NCBI GenBank assembly: GCA_964448935.1
Contig: CAYVBE010000129.1
Coordinates: forward strand, 1-12,221
Direction: 5' to 3'
From: CAYVBE01 sp964448935
GTDB lineage: Bacteria; Planctomycetota; Brocadiia; SM23-32
DNA length: 12,221 bases
Below the pieces are notes generated by a model, which saw only the letters and a program-made list of their open reading frames with translations, ran no database searches and was not told the origin of the DNA. Positions 1 to 6,451 of the stretch are shown here, piece by piece (positions within the stretch are counted from its first letter, which is position 1; every line of letters starts with the position of its first letter). A program made the translations under genes and the position numbers.

Positions 1-2039
1 GTGGTCGGCTCCACGGTTGTCGTCGTGCCGGGCTCCCCGGCCGTCGTGGTGGTGGGTTGCACAGTGGTCGTCGTCGGCGCCTCGGTCGTCGTGGTCGGGG
101 CCTCCGTCGTCGTGGTCGGGGCCTCCGTCGTCGTGGTTGTTGGCTCTGCGGTCGTTGTTGTCGTCGTTGTTGTGGTTGTTGTCGTCGTGGTCGTCGTGGT
201 CGGCTCCGGCGTCGTCGTCGGCGCGGCCGTCGTGGTGGTCGTGGTGGTCGTCCAGGTGTCGGGCGTATCTTCCTGGATGCTGTCGCTACCGTCGCTGACC
301 TGGCAGGTGTAGGTGTCCTCGCTCAGATCGTAGTTCGAGCGGGCGAACAGGTTTTGCTCCAGCCGCCGCTTCAGCTCGCTGTAGCCCTCCAGCATGAAGA
401 AGGTGTTGGCCACGCGTATCTGCGTCTCGTCGCGGGTGAAGTCCCAGGTCACCTCGACGGCGTTGATGCCCAGCGTGTCCCAGCAGGTGGGGTCTTTGGT
501 GCAGGGGGGCGGCTCCTCGGTAGTGGTGATGCCGCCCAAATGTTCCACACCCAGGTTAACGACGTTGTAACGGCGTGTTAAGGACAGGTCAAAGTCCACC
601 ATGTCGCACACAATGTCGCCCTGGCGGCGCACGTCCTTATAGAGCCGCAGCAGGCGCTCGGCCAGGTCTCCCATAGCGGTCTCGTCGTCCGCCTCGCCGG
701 GCTGCGGGTAGGTGGTGGTGTGCCGGAAGGCCGGGTCGTAGACGGTGCGGGCGCACTCGTAGCCGTAACAGTGGTAGGCGTCGCCGTCCGGCCCGGCCTC
801 CACGACGAAGGGCACCCTGGCCCAGTACCAGCCCCACAGCTTGTCGCCCACGCCCATGTCGGGCGCCGGGTCTTCCTGGAAGCCGATCAACCCCTCGGCG
901 ATGTGCCAGACGGGATACCAGAAGGTGGGCCGGTAGGCGGTTTTGTCGCCGGCATCGGTGCCGATGTAGACGCGGGGCCGGTGCGTGGCAAAGCTCCATC
1001 CGTCGGGAGGTGTGTAGGCGTCCGCGTTGTCAATCCGTTTGGCGCAAAAATGGCGCTTGTCCTGGCAGAGCGGCCGGTAGGCGGCGTCATAACCGAGCCA
1101 GGGGGCGGCAACCAGCTCCAACTCGCCCAGGTCGCCCTGGCCGGCGTTGCCGCTGCCCTCGATGTTGGCCGGCTGCTCTTCGGTGGTTTCGTCCTGGCCC
1201 TGGATGCGTATGTGGCTGCAGACGCCCTCCAGGCTCCACTCGAGCTGGTTATTGAGAAGCCGGTAATCGGTTCCGGCGGCATCCTGCCACTCGCCCAGCT
1301 CGCCCGCCTCGATGTCCGTGGCCGCCAGGCCGTCCATGTCCACGAGCTGCAGGCTGCCGTCCGTGGGGTCCACATACCAGCCGTAGAAGCCGCCGTTGAG
1401 GCCGACCAGCAGGCTGATGGCGTCGGCCACGGTGGTATTGTCCACCACGAACTCGCCCACCACGCTGTCCAGCGCCAGCCAGTCGGCGGCGGTGTAGCCG
1501 TCAATGTCGGCGATGGTCAGGTAGGTGTCGGTGATGCAGCAGGCGTCGCCGTGATGGCCGTCAATATCACTGCCGCCGGCGGGCAGGCCCAGGGCGTGCT
1601 CCAGGATGTCCACGATGATCTGGCCGGCGGTCCACTTGCCGCCGTCGCGGTCGGGGGAGTCGAGTCCGCCGGCGCCGTCCTCGCAGGCGTGGCCACGGCG
1701 GTTCCATACGTAGTAGCCGCGGCCGTTGATGCGCACGGGCTCGTTTTCCAGCCGGAAGCGGGCGCCGCGGGCGATCATCAGCAGGCCCTCCTCCGCGACG
1801 CCGCCGGGGCGGATGCTGGACACGTTGCCGCGGAAGCGCGTGGTGCCGCCGGCGTCCTTGATCTGCACCGAGTCCCAGAGGGCAACGCCGGTGGGCCGGT
1901 CGTGGCGGCCCGGCCAGAACAGTTCCGCCTCCCAGGGCGCCACGTAGCTGGCGGTAATGCGGCGGACGCGTATGACGGAATTAAGCACACCGCCTATGTA
2001 GAGCTGCACGCCGGGCGCCGCTGTCGTGGTGGTGGTCAT
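1..2039 (-). CDS. Tail hub / tail-tip (Tal or gpD-like) protein with Thr-rich C-terminal tail, partial
   Basis: This open frame of at least 679 codons starts at ATG 2039 and is still open at the left edge, so the C-terminus is missing. GGGAGG lies 9 nt before the start, inside the end of the upstream gene, and the two genes are 4 nt apart. Residues 1-9 are a Thr-rich leader (MTTTTTAAP). Residues 10 to about 110 read like the first beta-barrel of a phage hub protein, with the typical 'DSVQIKDAGGTTRFRGNVSSI' type of pattern (a short cargo strand, then F-G-V). The middle, to about residue 590, is a mixed beta region with many Trp, Tyr and Asp and 12 cysteines over the whole read part, several in close pairs. 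From residue 597 it becomes a Thr/Pro/Ala/Glu tail with a run of 17 Thr (614-630) and a 7-residue tandem repeat. Position after the distal-tail-like gene fits a hub that forms the tail tip and touches the host. The hub call is family-pattern inference; receptor binding by the Thr-rich tail is a guess. Confidence 0.72.
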   Translation of the reverse strand, partial: MTTTTTAAPGVQLYIGGVLNSVIRVRRITASYVAPWEAELFWPGRHDRPTGVALWDSVQIKDAGGTTRFRGNVSSIRPGGVAEEGLLMIARGARFRLENEPVRINGRGYYVWNRRGHACEDGAGGLDSPDRDGGKWTAGQIIVDILEHALGLPAGGSDIDGHHGDACCITDTYLTIADIDGYTAADWLALDSVVGEFVVDNTTVADAISLLVGLNGGFYGWYVDPTDGSLQLVDMDGLAATDIEAGELGEWQDAAGTDYRLLNNQLEWSLEGVCSHIRIQGQDETTEEQPANIEGSGNAGQGDLGELELVAAPWLGYDAAYRPLCQDKRHFCAKRIDNADAYTPPDGWSFATHRPRVYIGTDAGDKTAYRPTFWYPVWHIAEGLIGFQEDPAPDMGVGDKLWGWYWARVPFVVEAGPDGDAYHCYGYECARTVYDPAFRHTTTYPQPGEADDETAMGDLAERLLRLYKDVRRQGDIVCDMVDFDLSLTRRYNVVNLGVEHLGGITTTEEPPPCTKDPTCWDTLGINAVEVTWDFTRDETQIRVANTFFMLEGYSELKRRLEQNLFARSNYDLSEDTYTCQVSDGSDSIQEDTPDTWTTTTTTTTAAPTTTPEPTTTTTTTTTTTTTTTTTAEPTTTTTEAPTTTTEAPTTTTEAPTTTTVQPTTTTAGEPGTTTTVEPT
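75..137 (-). repeat. 21-bp tandem repeat, three copies, encoding EAPTTTT-type units
   Basis: Three adjacent 21-bp units (75-95, 96-116, 117-137) each encode seven residues in the hub protein, reading E-A-P-T-T-T-T with small changes. The second and third units are nearly identical as DNA. The unit length is a multiple of three, so gain or loss of copies would change tail length without breaking the frame. The flanking Thr-rich sequence (about 3-254) is a looser relative of the same unit. Confidence 0.8.
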
Positions 2040-2043
2040 GGGC

Positions 2044-2832
2044 TCATACCTCCCGGATGAACTCGGCCTCGAAGGTGGTGTGCCGTCGTTCCGTGTGCGC
2101 GGGCCGGAGGCTCCGCAGCAGCACGTCCTCGTAGGTGTTGCCGTTGGCGGTCAGGTCAACCGGCCCCGGCCCGATCGAGCGGGCCAGATCGCGCAGATAG
2201 TCGGCCAGGTTGGCGTCCGTCACCTCGGCGCAGCCGGTCACCGTGAAGCGCAGCACCGCGCCCCGCGCCGGCCCCCGTGCCCTCGTACCTCGCGCACGCG
2301 GGATAAGCCGCACAGGGAACTCGCGCGTCATCTCCACGCGCATGGACAGGGGGTGATGCCCCAGCCCGACCCCGCCGGCGGCGTAGTCGCGATCCGTGGC
2401 GGTGGCGGGATAGGTCCCCGGGGCCGACGAGATGCCGGCCCATGCCGGCTCCTCCTCGGTCTCGGGCGCGGCGAAGTCCAGCCGTAGCGTGCAGAAGCGC
2501 GCCGCGCTCACCTCGCCCACGCCGCCGGTGCAGACCGCGCCGCCGAAAATCGCCCGGTTTCCGGCGTTGTCCTCGCAGCCCAGCTCGCCCGGATCACTGG
2601 TCGCCAGGCTGTGCAGGTGCTCGTAGAGCCACCGCTCGGCGTCGCCCAGGTTCTCGCGCAGTCGCTGGGCCGTCACCTCCATCTCCTGCACCCCGCCGCC
2701 GGTGTCGAGGACGACGCCGGTGCGGCCATGGGGTTCCGGCAGGATGCTGCTGCGCAGCGCGCGGGGCGTGACGTAGCAGTGCGCGCCGAGTTCTATGTTG
2801 AGCGTTCCGTCGCGAAAGTAGCCGCCGGCCAT
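2044..2832 (-). CDS. Distal-tail (Dit)-like structural protein
   Basis: This 262-residue protein starts at ATG 2832, 3 nt after the stop of the coiled-coil gene, with a modest GAGG-type ribosome site inside the end of that gene. No catalytic motif is visible. Its pattern (beta-rich, a helix with 'YLRDLA', a conserved Gly-Asn turn, then charged strands ending 'FEAEFIREV') is like tail proteins that sit between the tube and the hub. The two halves seem related: residues 53-124 and 198-261 share V-T-G/A, an amphipathic L-Y/L helix, a G-N turn (91-92 and 231-232) and a closing F-x-x-x-F-x-x-x-E strand. Its place directly before the hub gene supports a Dit-like role, as a ring at the end of the tail tube. 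It has five cysteines, which is many for such a protein. The alternative is a generic tail or baseplate protein. Confidence 0.5.
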   Translation of the reverse strand: MAGGYFRDGTLNIELGAHCYVTPRALRSSILPEPHGRTGVVLDTGGGVQEMEVTAQRLRENLGDAERWLYEHLHSLATSDPGELGCEDNAGNRAIFGGAVCTGGVGEVSAARFCTLRLDFAAPETEEEPAWAGISSAPGTYPATATDRDYAAGGVGLGHHPLSMRVEMTREFPVRLIPRARGTRARGPARGAVLRFTVTGCAEVTDANLADYLRDLARSIGPGPVDLTANGNTYEDVLLRSLRPAHTERRHTTFEAEFIREV

Positions 2833-2835
2833 AGG

Positions 2836-3078
2836 TCATGTCCTCGCGGTGTTGAGGCGTTTCATCTGACGTTTGAACCGCTCGATGTCGCGGTTCATCT
2901 CCTGCAGCAGGGACAGCGTGCGCCCGTGCAGGCGGAGGTCCTGCTCCGCCAGCTCGATCAAGAGCGCGCGCAGCCGGCGCAGCGCCTCCTGCTGCTGCTC
3001 GACCTGCGCGGCCGCCTGCTGATAGGCCCGCCGCGCCGCCTCCAGCCCGCCCTCCGCCGATGGTGTGGGTTGTCGCAA
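2836..3078 (-). CDS. Short coiled-coil protein of unknown function
   Basis: An 80-residue protein if read from TTG 3078, or 85 residues from ATG 3093. I prefer the TTG because a perfect AGGAGG (3085-3090) stands 6 nt before it, while the ATG at 3093 has no ribosome site and would place AGGAGG inside the coding sequence. Apart from about ten N-terminal residues it is one long charged helix, rich in Gln, Glu, Arg and Leu with heptad-like spacing, so a coiled coil is likely; no membrane segment is seen. It is the first gene after the hairpin-rich gap and is almost joined to the distal-tail-like gene, so it probably belongs to tail assembly, for example as a small chaperone or a clamp on a tail protein. 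It is far too short to be a complete tape-measure protein. I do not recognise a family. Confidence 0.6.
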   Translation of the reverse strand: MRQPTPSAEGGLEAARRAYQQAAAQVEQQQEALRRLRALLIELAEQDLRLHGRTLSLLQEMNRDIERFKRQMKRLNTART

Positions 3079-3090
3079 GCTCGTCCTCCT
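3079..3090 (-). promoter_or_regulatory. Perfect Shine-Dalgarno that decides a TTG start
   Basis: AGGAGG at 3085-3090 followed by a 6-nt spacer leads to TTG 3078. The in-frame ATG at 3093 directly precedes the motif and has no ribosome site of its own. Confidence 0.6.
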
Positions 3091-3232
3091 CATTGTTGGT
3101 GTAAATTTGTGAACTCGTACCGGTGTCTGTTTTCACATGCGCTCACTGAACACTTCACGCAGTTCTGAAAATGACTGCACATTCCGAGTCCTCTCGTAAT
3201 GTGATCGACCCTCTTTGTGGTCGGTGCAGATC

Positions 3233-3555
3233 CGTCCGGTCTTTAGCCCGCCGCACGGCGGGCGTCTCAGGATTAGCCCAGGGTGACCGCAGGGAGCCCT
3301 GGGGAGAAGGCCACCCCCTATCCCCAGAGCCCGCCCCGGGCGGGCGATTCAGGCCTTGCGCCCACGTCCCCTCTGCTGGGGTTGAATCACCCCTGACGGG
3401 GCTCTGTCGTATTGCTGAGCCGTAATCCCAGGACTTGCGCGCCTCTCGGCGCGCTGCGCCCTGGGCTAGCGTTGAATCGGCCCTGTCGGGCCTCAACGGA
3501 AACGGCACGTACCTCAATGCAGAGACAAGGACTGCGCCCCGGTCGTCCGGTCTTT
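3233..3555. repeat. Multi-hairpin non-coding element bounded by a 12-bp direct repeat
   Basis: The 496-bp gap between the tail tube gene and the coiled-coil gene (3094-3589) holds no convincing gene, but a dense chain of hairpins. CGTCCGGTCTTT occurs at 3233-3244 and 3544-3555. Between them I see hairpins at 3246-3263 (7 bp, 4-nt loop), 3277-3303 (7 bp), 3329-3345 (6 bp), 3390-3401 (4 bp), 3437-3454 (7 bp, loop GAGA on the minus strand) inside a longer CCCAGG/CCTGGG stem (3427-3465), and 3471-3497 (two stacked 5-bp stems). A module of about 20 nt starting GTTGAATC and continuing CCCTG(A/T)CGGG occurs at 3381 and 3471. From memory, chains like this are dispersed repeats in planctomycete-type genomes, where they are sometimes mis-called as proteins with an 'SPGQRP' motif; one frame here reads SPGQRPDD. 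A structured RNA is the alternative. A minus-strand open frame (3155-3583) crosses it but has no ribosome site and repetitive, basic composition. Confidence 0.65.
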
Positions 3556-3589
3556 GCCCCGGGCTGAGAGGTATGGCGTCCATATTCCC

Positions 3590-4483
3590 TCAAAGGTTCA
3601 GGTTCACTTCGTAGCTGATGTCGTCTCCGGCCTCGTCCGTGGCGGCGACGGCCTCCAGTTCGACCTTTGCCAGGTCGCCGAGGACGGCGCTCTCCCGGCA
3701 CGATTTGGCGTACAGCTCGGGCAGTGACACGGTCAGCGTGTGGCCTTCGGGATGGGCGAGCGTGGCCGAGAAAGCGAAGCTCTCGCCGCTCCGGACGGCC
3801 GCGCTCAGCGCGTCGCCGTCGGCCGGCTTGAGCAGGTTCAACCTGACGCTCCGCTGTCCCGCCGCCAGGAAAGCCGGCCGGCCCGCCCGCCAGGGACCCT
3901 CCTCGAGGTCGTTCTCGACCACCACAGAGAAGTGCTCCACGTCCGTGACCGCAGAACCGTCCAGAGTCAGGGCGGCTCGCCGGAAGGCGAACGGCACGGT
4001 GCCGATTCCCGAGTAGTCGAAGTCGTCCTCGCTCAACGTTCCGTTCGGCTCCTCCGCGGCGGCGATCAGCCGCAATTCCAGTTCCAACCCGCCGTCGCCG
4101 GCCTTCAACGTCAGGCGGTCGCCCATGGCACCGGTGATCCTCCGCGGGTCGGCCGGCGTGAGGTGGTCGAAGCAGTAGCTGCCGAGCCCGCCGGCCCTGT
4201 CGAGTCCACTGTCGAGAAGGGACTCGGCCAGTTCGGGATAAAGCTTCGTGCGCAGGATGCCGCGCGTGGTCAGGCCCTGCGGCAGGACCACCGTCCGCGA
4301 GTCGCCGCCGAAGGAGTTCTCGGGGCGGAAGTGGGAACGCCGCGATGCGACCGTGAAGCCGTTCCCGGATATCGGCACGCAACTCCACTCGGGGCCGGCC
4401 GGGCACTCGCCCCAGGTCGTCTCCCGGCAGACGCGCAGGTGCCGTCGCTTCGGGTAATGCCATTGTCCCGTCGGTCCGCTCAT
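3590..4483 (-). CDS. Tail tube protein (Phage_tube_2-like, non-contractile tail)
   Basis: A 297-residue protein with ATG 4483; AGGAG lies 5 nt upstream and includes the end of the preceding gene, whose stop TAA is at 4493-4495. The N-terminal part has the 'ETTWGECPAGPEW' type of opening (residues about 21-33) and the middle has 'PFAFRRAALTLDG' followed by 'VEHFSVVVENDLE', the signature pattern of long tail tube proteins: strand, Asp-Gly turn, then a strand ending in Asn-x-Leu. The C-terminal 'LTVSLPELYAK' and closing 'SYEVNLNL' also fit. Many copies would stack as hexamer rings to form the tail tube. In phage Mu a sheath gene sits at this point; none is present here, so the tail is probably non-contractile. 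The tube gene is followed by non-coding DNA instead of the usual chaperone and tape-measure genes. Confidence 0.72.
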   Translation of the reverse strand: MSGPTGQWHYPKRRHLRVCRETTWGECPAGPEWSCVPISGNGFTVASRRSHFRPENSFGGDSRTVVLPQGLTTRGILRTKLYPELAESLLDSGLDRAGGLGSYCFDHLTPADPRRITGAMGDRLTLKAGDGGLELELRLIAAAEEPNGTLSEDDFDYSGIGTVPFAFRRAALTLDGSAVTDVEHFSVVVENDLEEGPWRAGRPAFLAAGQRSVRLNLLKPADGDALSAAVRSGESFAFSATLAHPEGHTLTVSLPELYAKSCRESAVLGDLAKVELEAVAATDEAGDDISYEVNLNL

Positions 4484-4492
4484 CTTTTCTCC

Positions 4493-4942
4493 TTACCTGC
4501 GCCGCCAGAGGAGTTGGATTTCCACGTTCGCCGTCCACAGCACCTGCGCCGCACCCCGGCGCGGGCGGGCGTCCCAGCCCACCGACCGCACGCGCAGCCC
4601 GGTCAGGCCTTGTGCCGCCAGACCCAGTGCCGTCTCATCCGCCCCCTCAACACACGCCATCACCAGCGCCGCCAGTTCCTCGCAGGGCTCCACGTCCTGC
4701 CCCGCCGTGGTGACGCGCACCCGGAGCGACTGCGGCATCTCGCACTCCACATTGGCCACGAGCACGCGCCGCACCTCCGAGGGCGTCACGGACAGGGCCG
4801 GACAGTCGGACGGCTCGGGCGCCGCGCGCCCCAGCAGGCCGGAGCCGAATTCGTAGAACGTCTTCACCCGCGCGGCGATCCCCGCGTCGGCCTTCAACGC
4901 CGCCAGCAGGGCCTCTCGTCCGTCGGTCAGGAAGTTGCACAT
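4493..4942 (-). CDS. Neck / tail terminator-like protein (Mu gp37 position)
   Basis: A 149-residue protein starting at ATG 4942 with AGGAG 6 nt before it. It has an N-terminal helix ('REALLAALKAD'), a beta sheet region and a C-terminal 'VLWTANVEIQLLWRRR' strand, a layout common to small head-tail completion and tail terminator proteins. No enzyme motif is seen. It sits between the gp36-like connector and the tail tube, where Mu-like phages carry gp37 and other phages carry the terminator that caps the tail. The function is inferred mostly from position and size, since sequence in this family is poorly conserved. Confidence 0.5.
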   Translation of the reverse strand: MCNFLTDGREALLAALKADAGIAARVKTFYEFGSGLLGRAAPEPSDCPALSVTPSEVRRVLVANVECEMPQSLRVRVTTAGQDVEPCEELAALVMACVEGADETALGLAAQGLTGLRVRSVGWDARPRRGAAQVLWTANVEIQLLWRRR

Positions 4943-4964
4943 GTGTTTCTCCTGTCACACAAAT

Positions 4965-5022
4965 GCCGTGGCGCCCCACGGCGCGGTTGGCGCGCCCGCC
5001 TTGCGGGCTCGCACTGACGTGC
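4965..5022 (-). other. Hairpin cluster between connector and neck genes
   Basis: Three hairpins lie in the 82-bp gap: 4965-4982 (7 bp, 4-nt loop), 4994-5008 (6 bp, 3-nt loop) and 5011-5022 (4 bp). On the minus strand the first is followed by ATTTGTGTG, not a true U-run, so a full terminator is unlikely; RNA stability or partial attenuation is possible. Confidence 0.5.
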
Positions 5023-5024
5023 GG

Positions 5025-5456
5025 TTACAGGGGTTCGCTTCGGCCGAAGAGGCGCTGCCGGCCCTCGTGTTCGACGCCGGGGGCGCCGGGGGACTCGGCC
5101 GGGGCCGGCTGGACGCCGAGCGAGACCGTGCCCGCCGCCACGGCCTGGAGCCATGCCAGGTCCTCGGCGTGCTGGGCGCGGGCGTCGTCGGTGACGCTGT
5201 CGCGGCCGAGGCGCAGGAAATAGACCGCCAGGCTCACCGCCCGTGCTCTGAGCGCCTCCGGTGGCTCGCCGTCCGGCTTCAGCACGGGCACGGCGAAGCG
5301 CACGCCCAGATAGCTGTCCATCAGGGCCTCCGCCGCTGAGAGTGCTCCCTCGACCACTGTTGCATCGGGTGAGCCGTCCCCGTCGTGGTCGGCCAGCCGG
5401 GCCAATTCTTCCTCGCCGGTCCGCGCCTCGATGTCGGTTTGAGTGCAGTAGCTCAC
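5025..5456 (-). CDS. Head-tail connector, gp36-like (DUF1320)
   Basis: A 143-residue protein with a GTG start at 5456 and GGGAG 6 nt upstream. The first 60 residues carry the family pattern: 'YCTQTDIEARTGEEELARL', an Asp-rich loop, then 'VVEGALSAAEALMDSYLGVRF' and a Pro-Val-Leu. This is the helical connector that docks under the portal and links the head to the tail in Mu-like phages. The last 35 residues are Pro/Gly/Glu-rich and probably disordered. It follows the capsid gene, as in Mu, where gp36 comes soon after gpT. Confidence 0.75.
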   Translation of the reverse strand: MSYCTQTDIEARTGEEELARLADHDGDGSPDATVVEGALSAAEALMDSYLGVRFAVPVLKPDGEPPEALRARAVSLAVYFLRLGRDSVTDDARAQHAEDLAWLQAVAAGTVSLGVQPAPAESPGAPGVEHEGRQRLFGRSEPL

Positions 5457-5477
5457 GTATCTCTCCCGCAGAAGGGG

Positions 5478-5506
5478 GGCGGGGACGGCATCGAGCCGCC
5501 CCCGCC
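5478..5506 (-). other. GC-rich hairpin after the major capsid gene
   Basis: A stem of 7 plus 3 bp (5478-5488 with 5496-5506, one mismatch) and a 7-nt loop fills most of the gap after the capsid stop codon. No T-run follows on the minus strand. It could protect the capsid mRNA 3' end or reduce read-through to the connector gene. Confidence 0.5.
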
Positions 5507-5515
5507 GGATCGGGG

Positions 5516-6400
5516 TCAGGCGCCGGCGCTGGCCTGGATGAGCCAGGGCGCCAGGACGGCCACCGCGCAGCGGCGGCGCGCCTTGTAGGCGTAGAGTTCC
5601 CGGTAGAACGCGTCGGCGTCATCCGGGCTGTCCTTGGCGGTGAACTCCGGCCCCTCGCGGTCCTGCAGGACCATCGGCCGCACCGGGTCGGTGTCCATCA
5701 CGAACCAGGCGGCGCTGGAGCCGAAGCGGCTGAGCACCAGCAGGTCGCACTTCTTGTAGTGCCGGTTGCTGCCGCCGCCGTCCAGATACTGGACCTCCAG
5801 GATGCCCTCGGCGGCCGCCCGGTTGGACGGTCCGCAGACCAGCAGGTCGGGCTGCAGGCCGAGCGGCGCGCCGTCCGGGCCCACGCGGGTCTCGAGGGCG
5901 CTGACGGCGCTCTCGAAGTTGTCCGCGTCCAGCGCCGCGTCGCTGCGGTTGGACCAGCTCAGCCCGCCCACCCACTCGTGGTCGTCGGCAAAGACGGTGG
6001 TGCCGTCTATCCACTCATCCGTCAGGCCGGACAGCAGCACCTCCGCCCCCAGCCGCAGGGGGTAGAGCGCCGCGCGGCGGCCGAGCTGCCGCACGCCGGG
6101 CCGGTAGACGCCGATGTTGTCGTCCGCCACGTCGTCGCGCCGCACCTGCACGATCCGGGCGAAGGTGCGGTTGGGCACGCTCTGGACGAACGTGCCGATG
6201 CTGGTGATCGTCACCTCGTCCAGCACCTCCTCCAGGTCGCCCAGCAGCGTGGCAACGGGGTACTTCTCCGTGCCGGTCGAGCTGGGCACCACCTCCATGA
6301 GGCGGCTGATGCGCTCCTGCTCGGTGGTCTGCACCGATTCGTTGAAGGTGGCCTTCAGGCCGGTAAAGACGGCCTCCAGATTTCCTTGCGTGATCTCCAT
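5516..6400 (-). CDS. Major capsid protein (Mu gpT-like)
   Basis: A 294-residue protein starting at ATG 6400, with AGGAG 9 nt before it. It is the normal length for the gpT family. The start 'MEITQGNLEAVFTGLKATFNE' is the family's hallmark opening, and 'RTFARIVQVRRDDVADDNIGVYRP' (residues about 78-101) and 'DLLVCGPSNRAAAEGILE' (about 184-201) match the conserved core, which adopts the HK97-type shell fold. The final 'AYKARRRCAVAVLAPWL' also matches. It forms the icosahedral head. It is preceded by the cement gene and followed by a hairpin, consistent with high and separately tuned expression. This is one of the most certain calls in the window. Confidence 0.9.
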   Translation of the reverse strand: MEITQGNLEAVFTGLKATFNESVQTTEQERISRLMEVVPSSTGTEKYPVATLLGDLEEVLDEVTITSIGTFVQSVPNRTFARIVQVRRDDVADDNIGVYRPGVRQLGRRAALYPLRLGAEVLLSGLTDEWIDGTTVFADDHEWVGGLSWSNRSDAALDADNFESAVSALETRVGPDGAPLGLQPDLLVCGPSNRAAAEGILEVQYLDGGGSNRHYKKCDLLVLSRFGSSAAWFVMDTDPVRPMVLQDREGPEFTAKDSPDDADAFYRELYAYKARRRCAVAVLAPWLIQASAGA

Positions 6401-6426
6401 GGATCGTCTCTCCTTGGTGAAGAAGT

Positions 6427-6444
6427 GCGGGGCTGCCGCCCCGC
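6427..6444 (-). other. Hairpin between cement and capsid genes
   Basis: A perfect 7-bp GC stem (6427-6433 with 6438-6444) and a 4-nt loop. On the minus strand it is followed by ACTTCTT and then the capsid ribosome site. It may act as a weak attenuator or an mRNA processing and stability element just ahead of the most expressed gene. Confidence 0.45.
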
Positions 6445-6451
6445 GGGGTCG

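Noticed and set aside
3..254. Diversity-generating retroelement variable region in the hub protein
   Set aside because: No template copy and no reverse transcriptase gene are present in the window, and the region is low-complexity Thr/Pro sequence, not a C-type lectin-like domain with adenine-rich codons.
1..312. Plus-strand poly-valine open frame
   Set aside because: It is the complement of the Thr-rich tail of the hub protein; the minus frame continues a long structural protein.
720..2060. Long plus-strand open frame of about 446 codons
   Set aside because: It is antisense to the hub gene, whose minus-strand frame has convincing hub-protein sequence and a good ribosome site. High GC makes such long shadow frames common.
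3233..3555. CRISPR array
   Set aside because: The repeated modules differ in sequence and spacing and are themselves hairpins; there are no equal-length spacers and no cas genes.
3155..3583. Minus-strand open frame of 142 codons in the gap
   Set aside because: It reads through the hairpin chain, has no ribosome site and has repetitive Arg/Pro/Gly-rich sequence; it resembles spurious proteins called on dispersed repeats.
3387..4538. Minus-strand open frame of 383 codons
   Set aside because: Overlaps the tail tube gene in another frame and is Arg/Gly-rich without a domain; the tube frame matches a known family.
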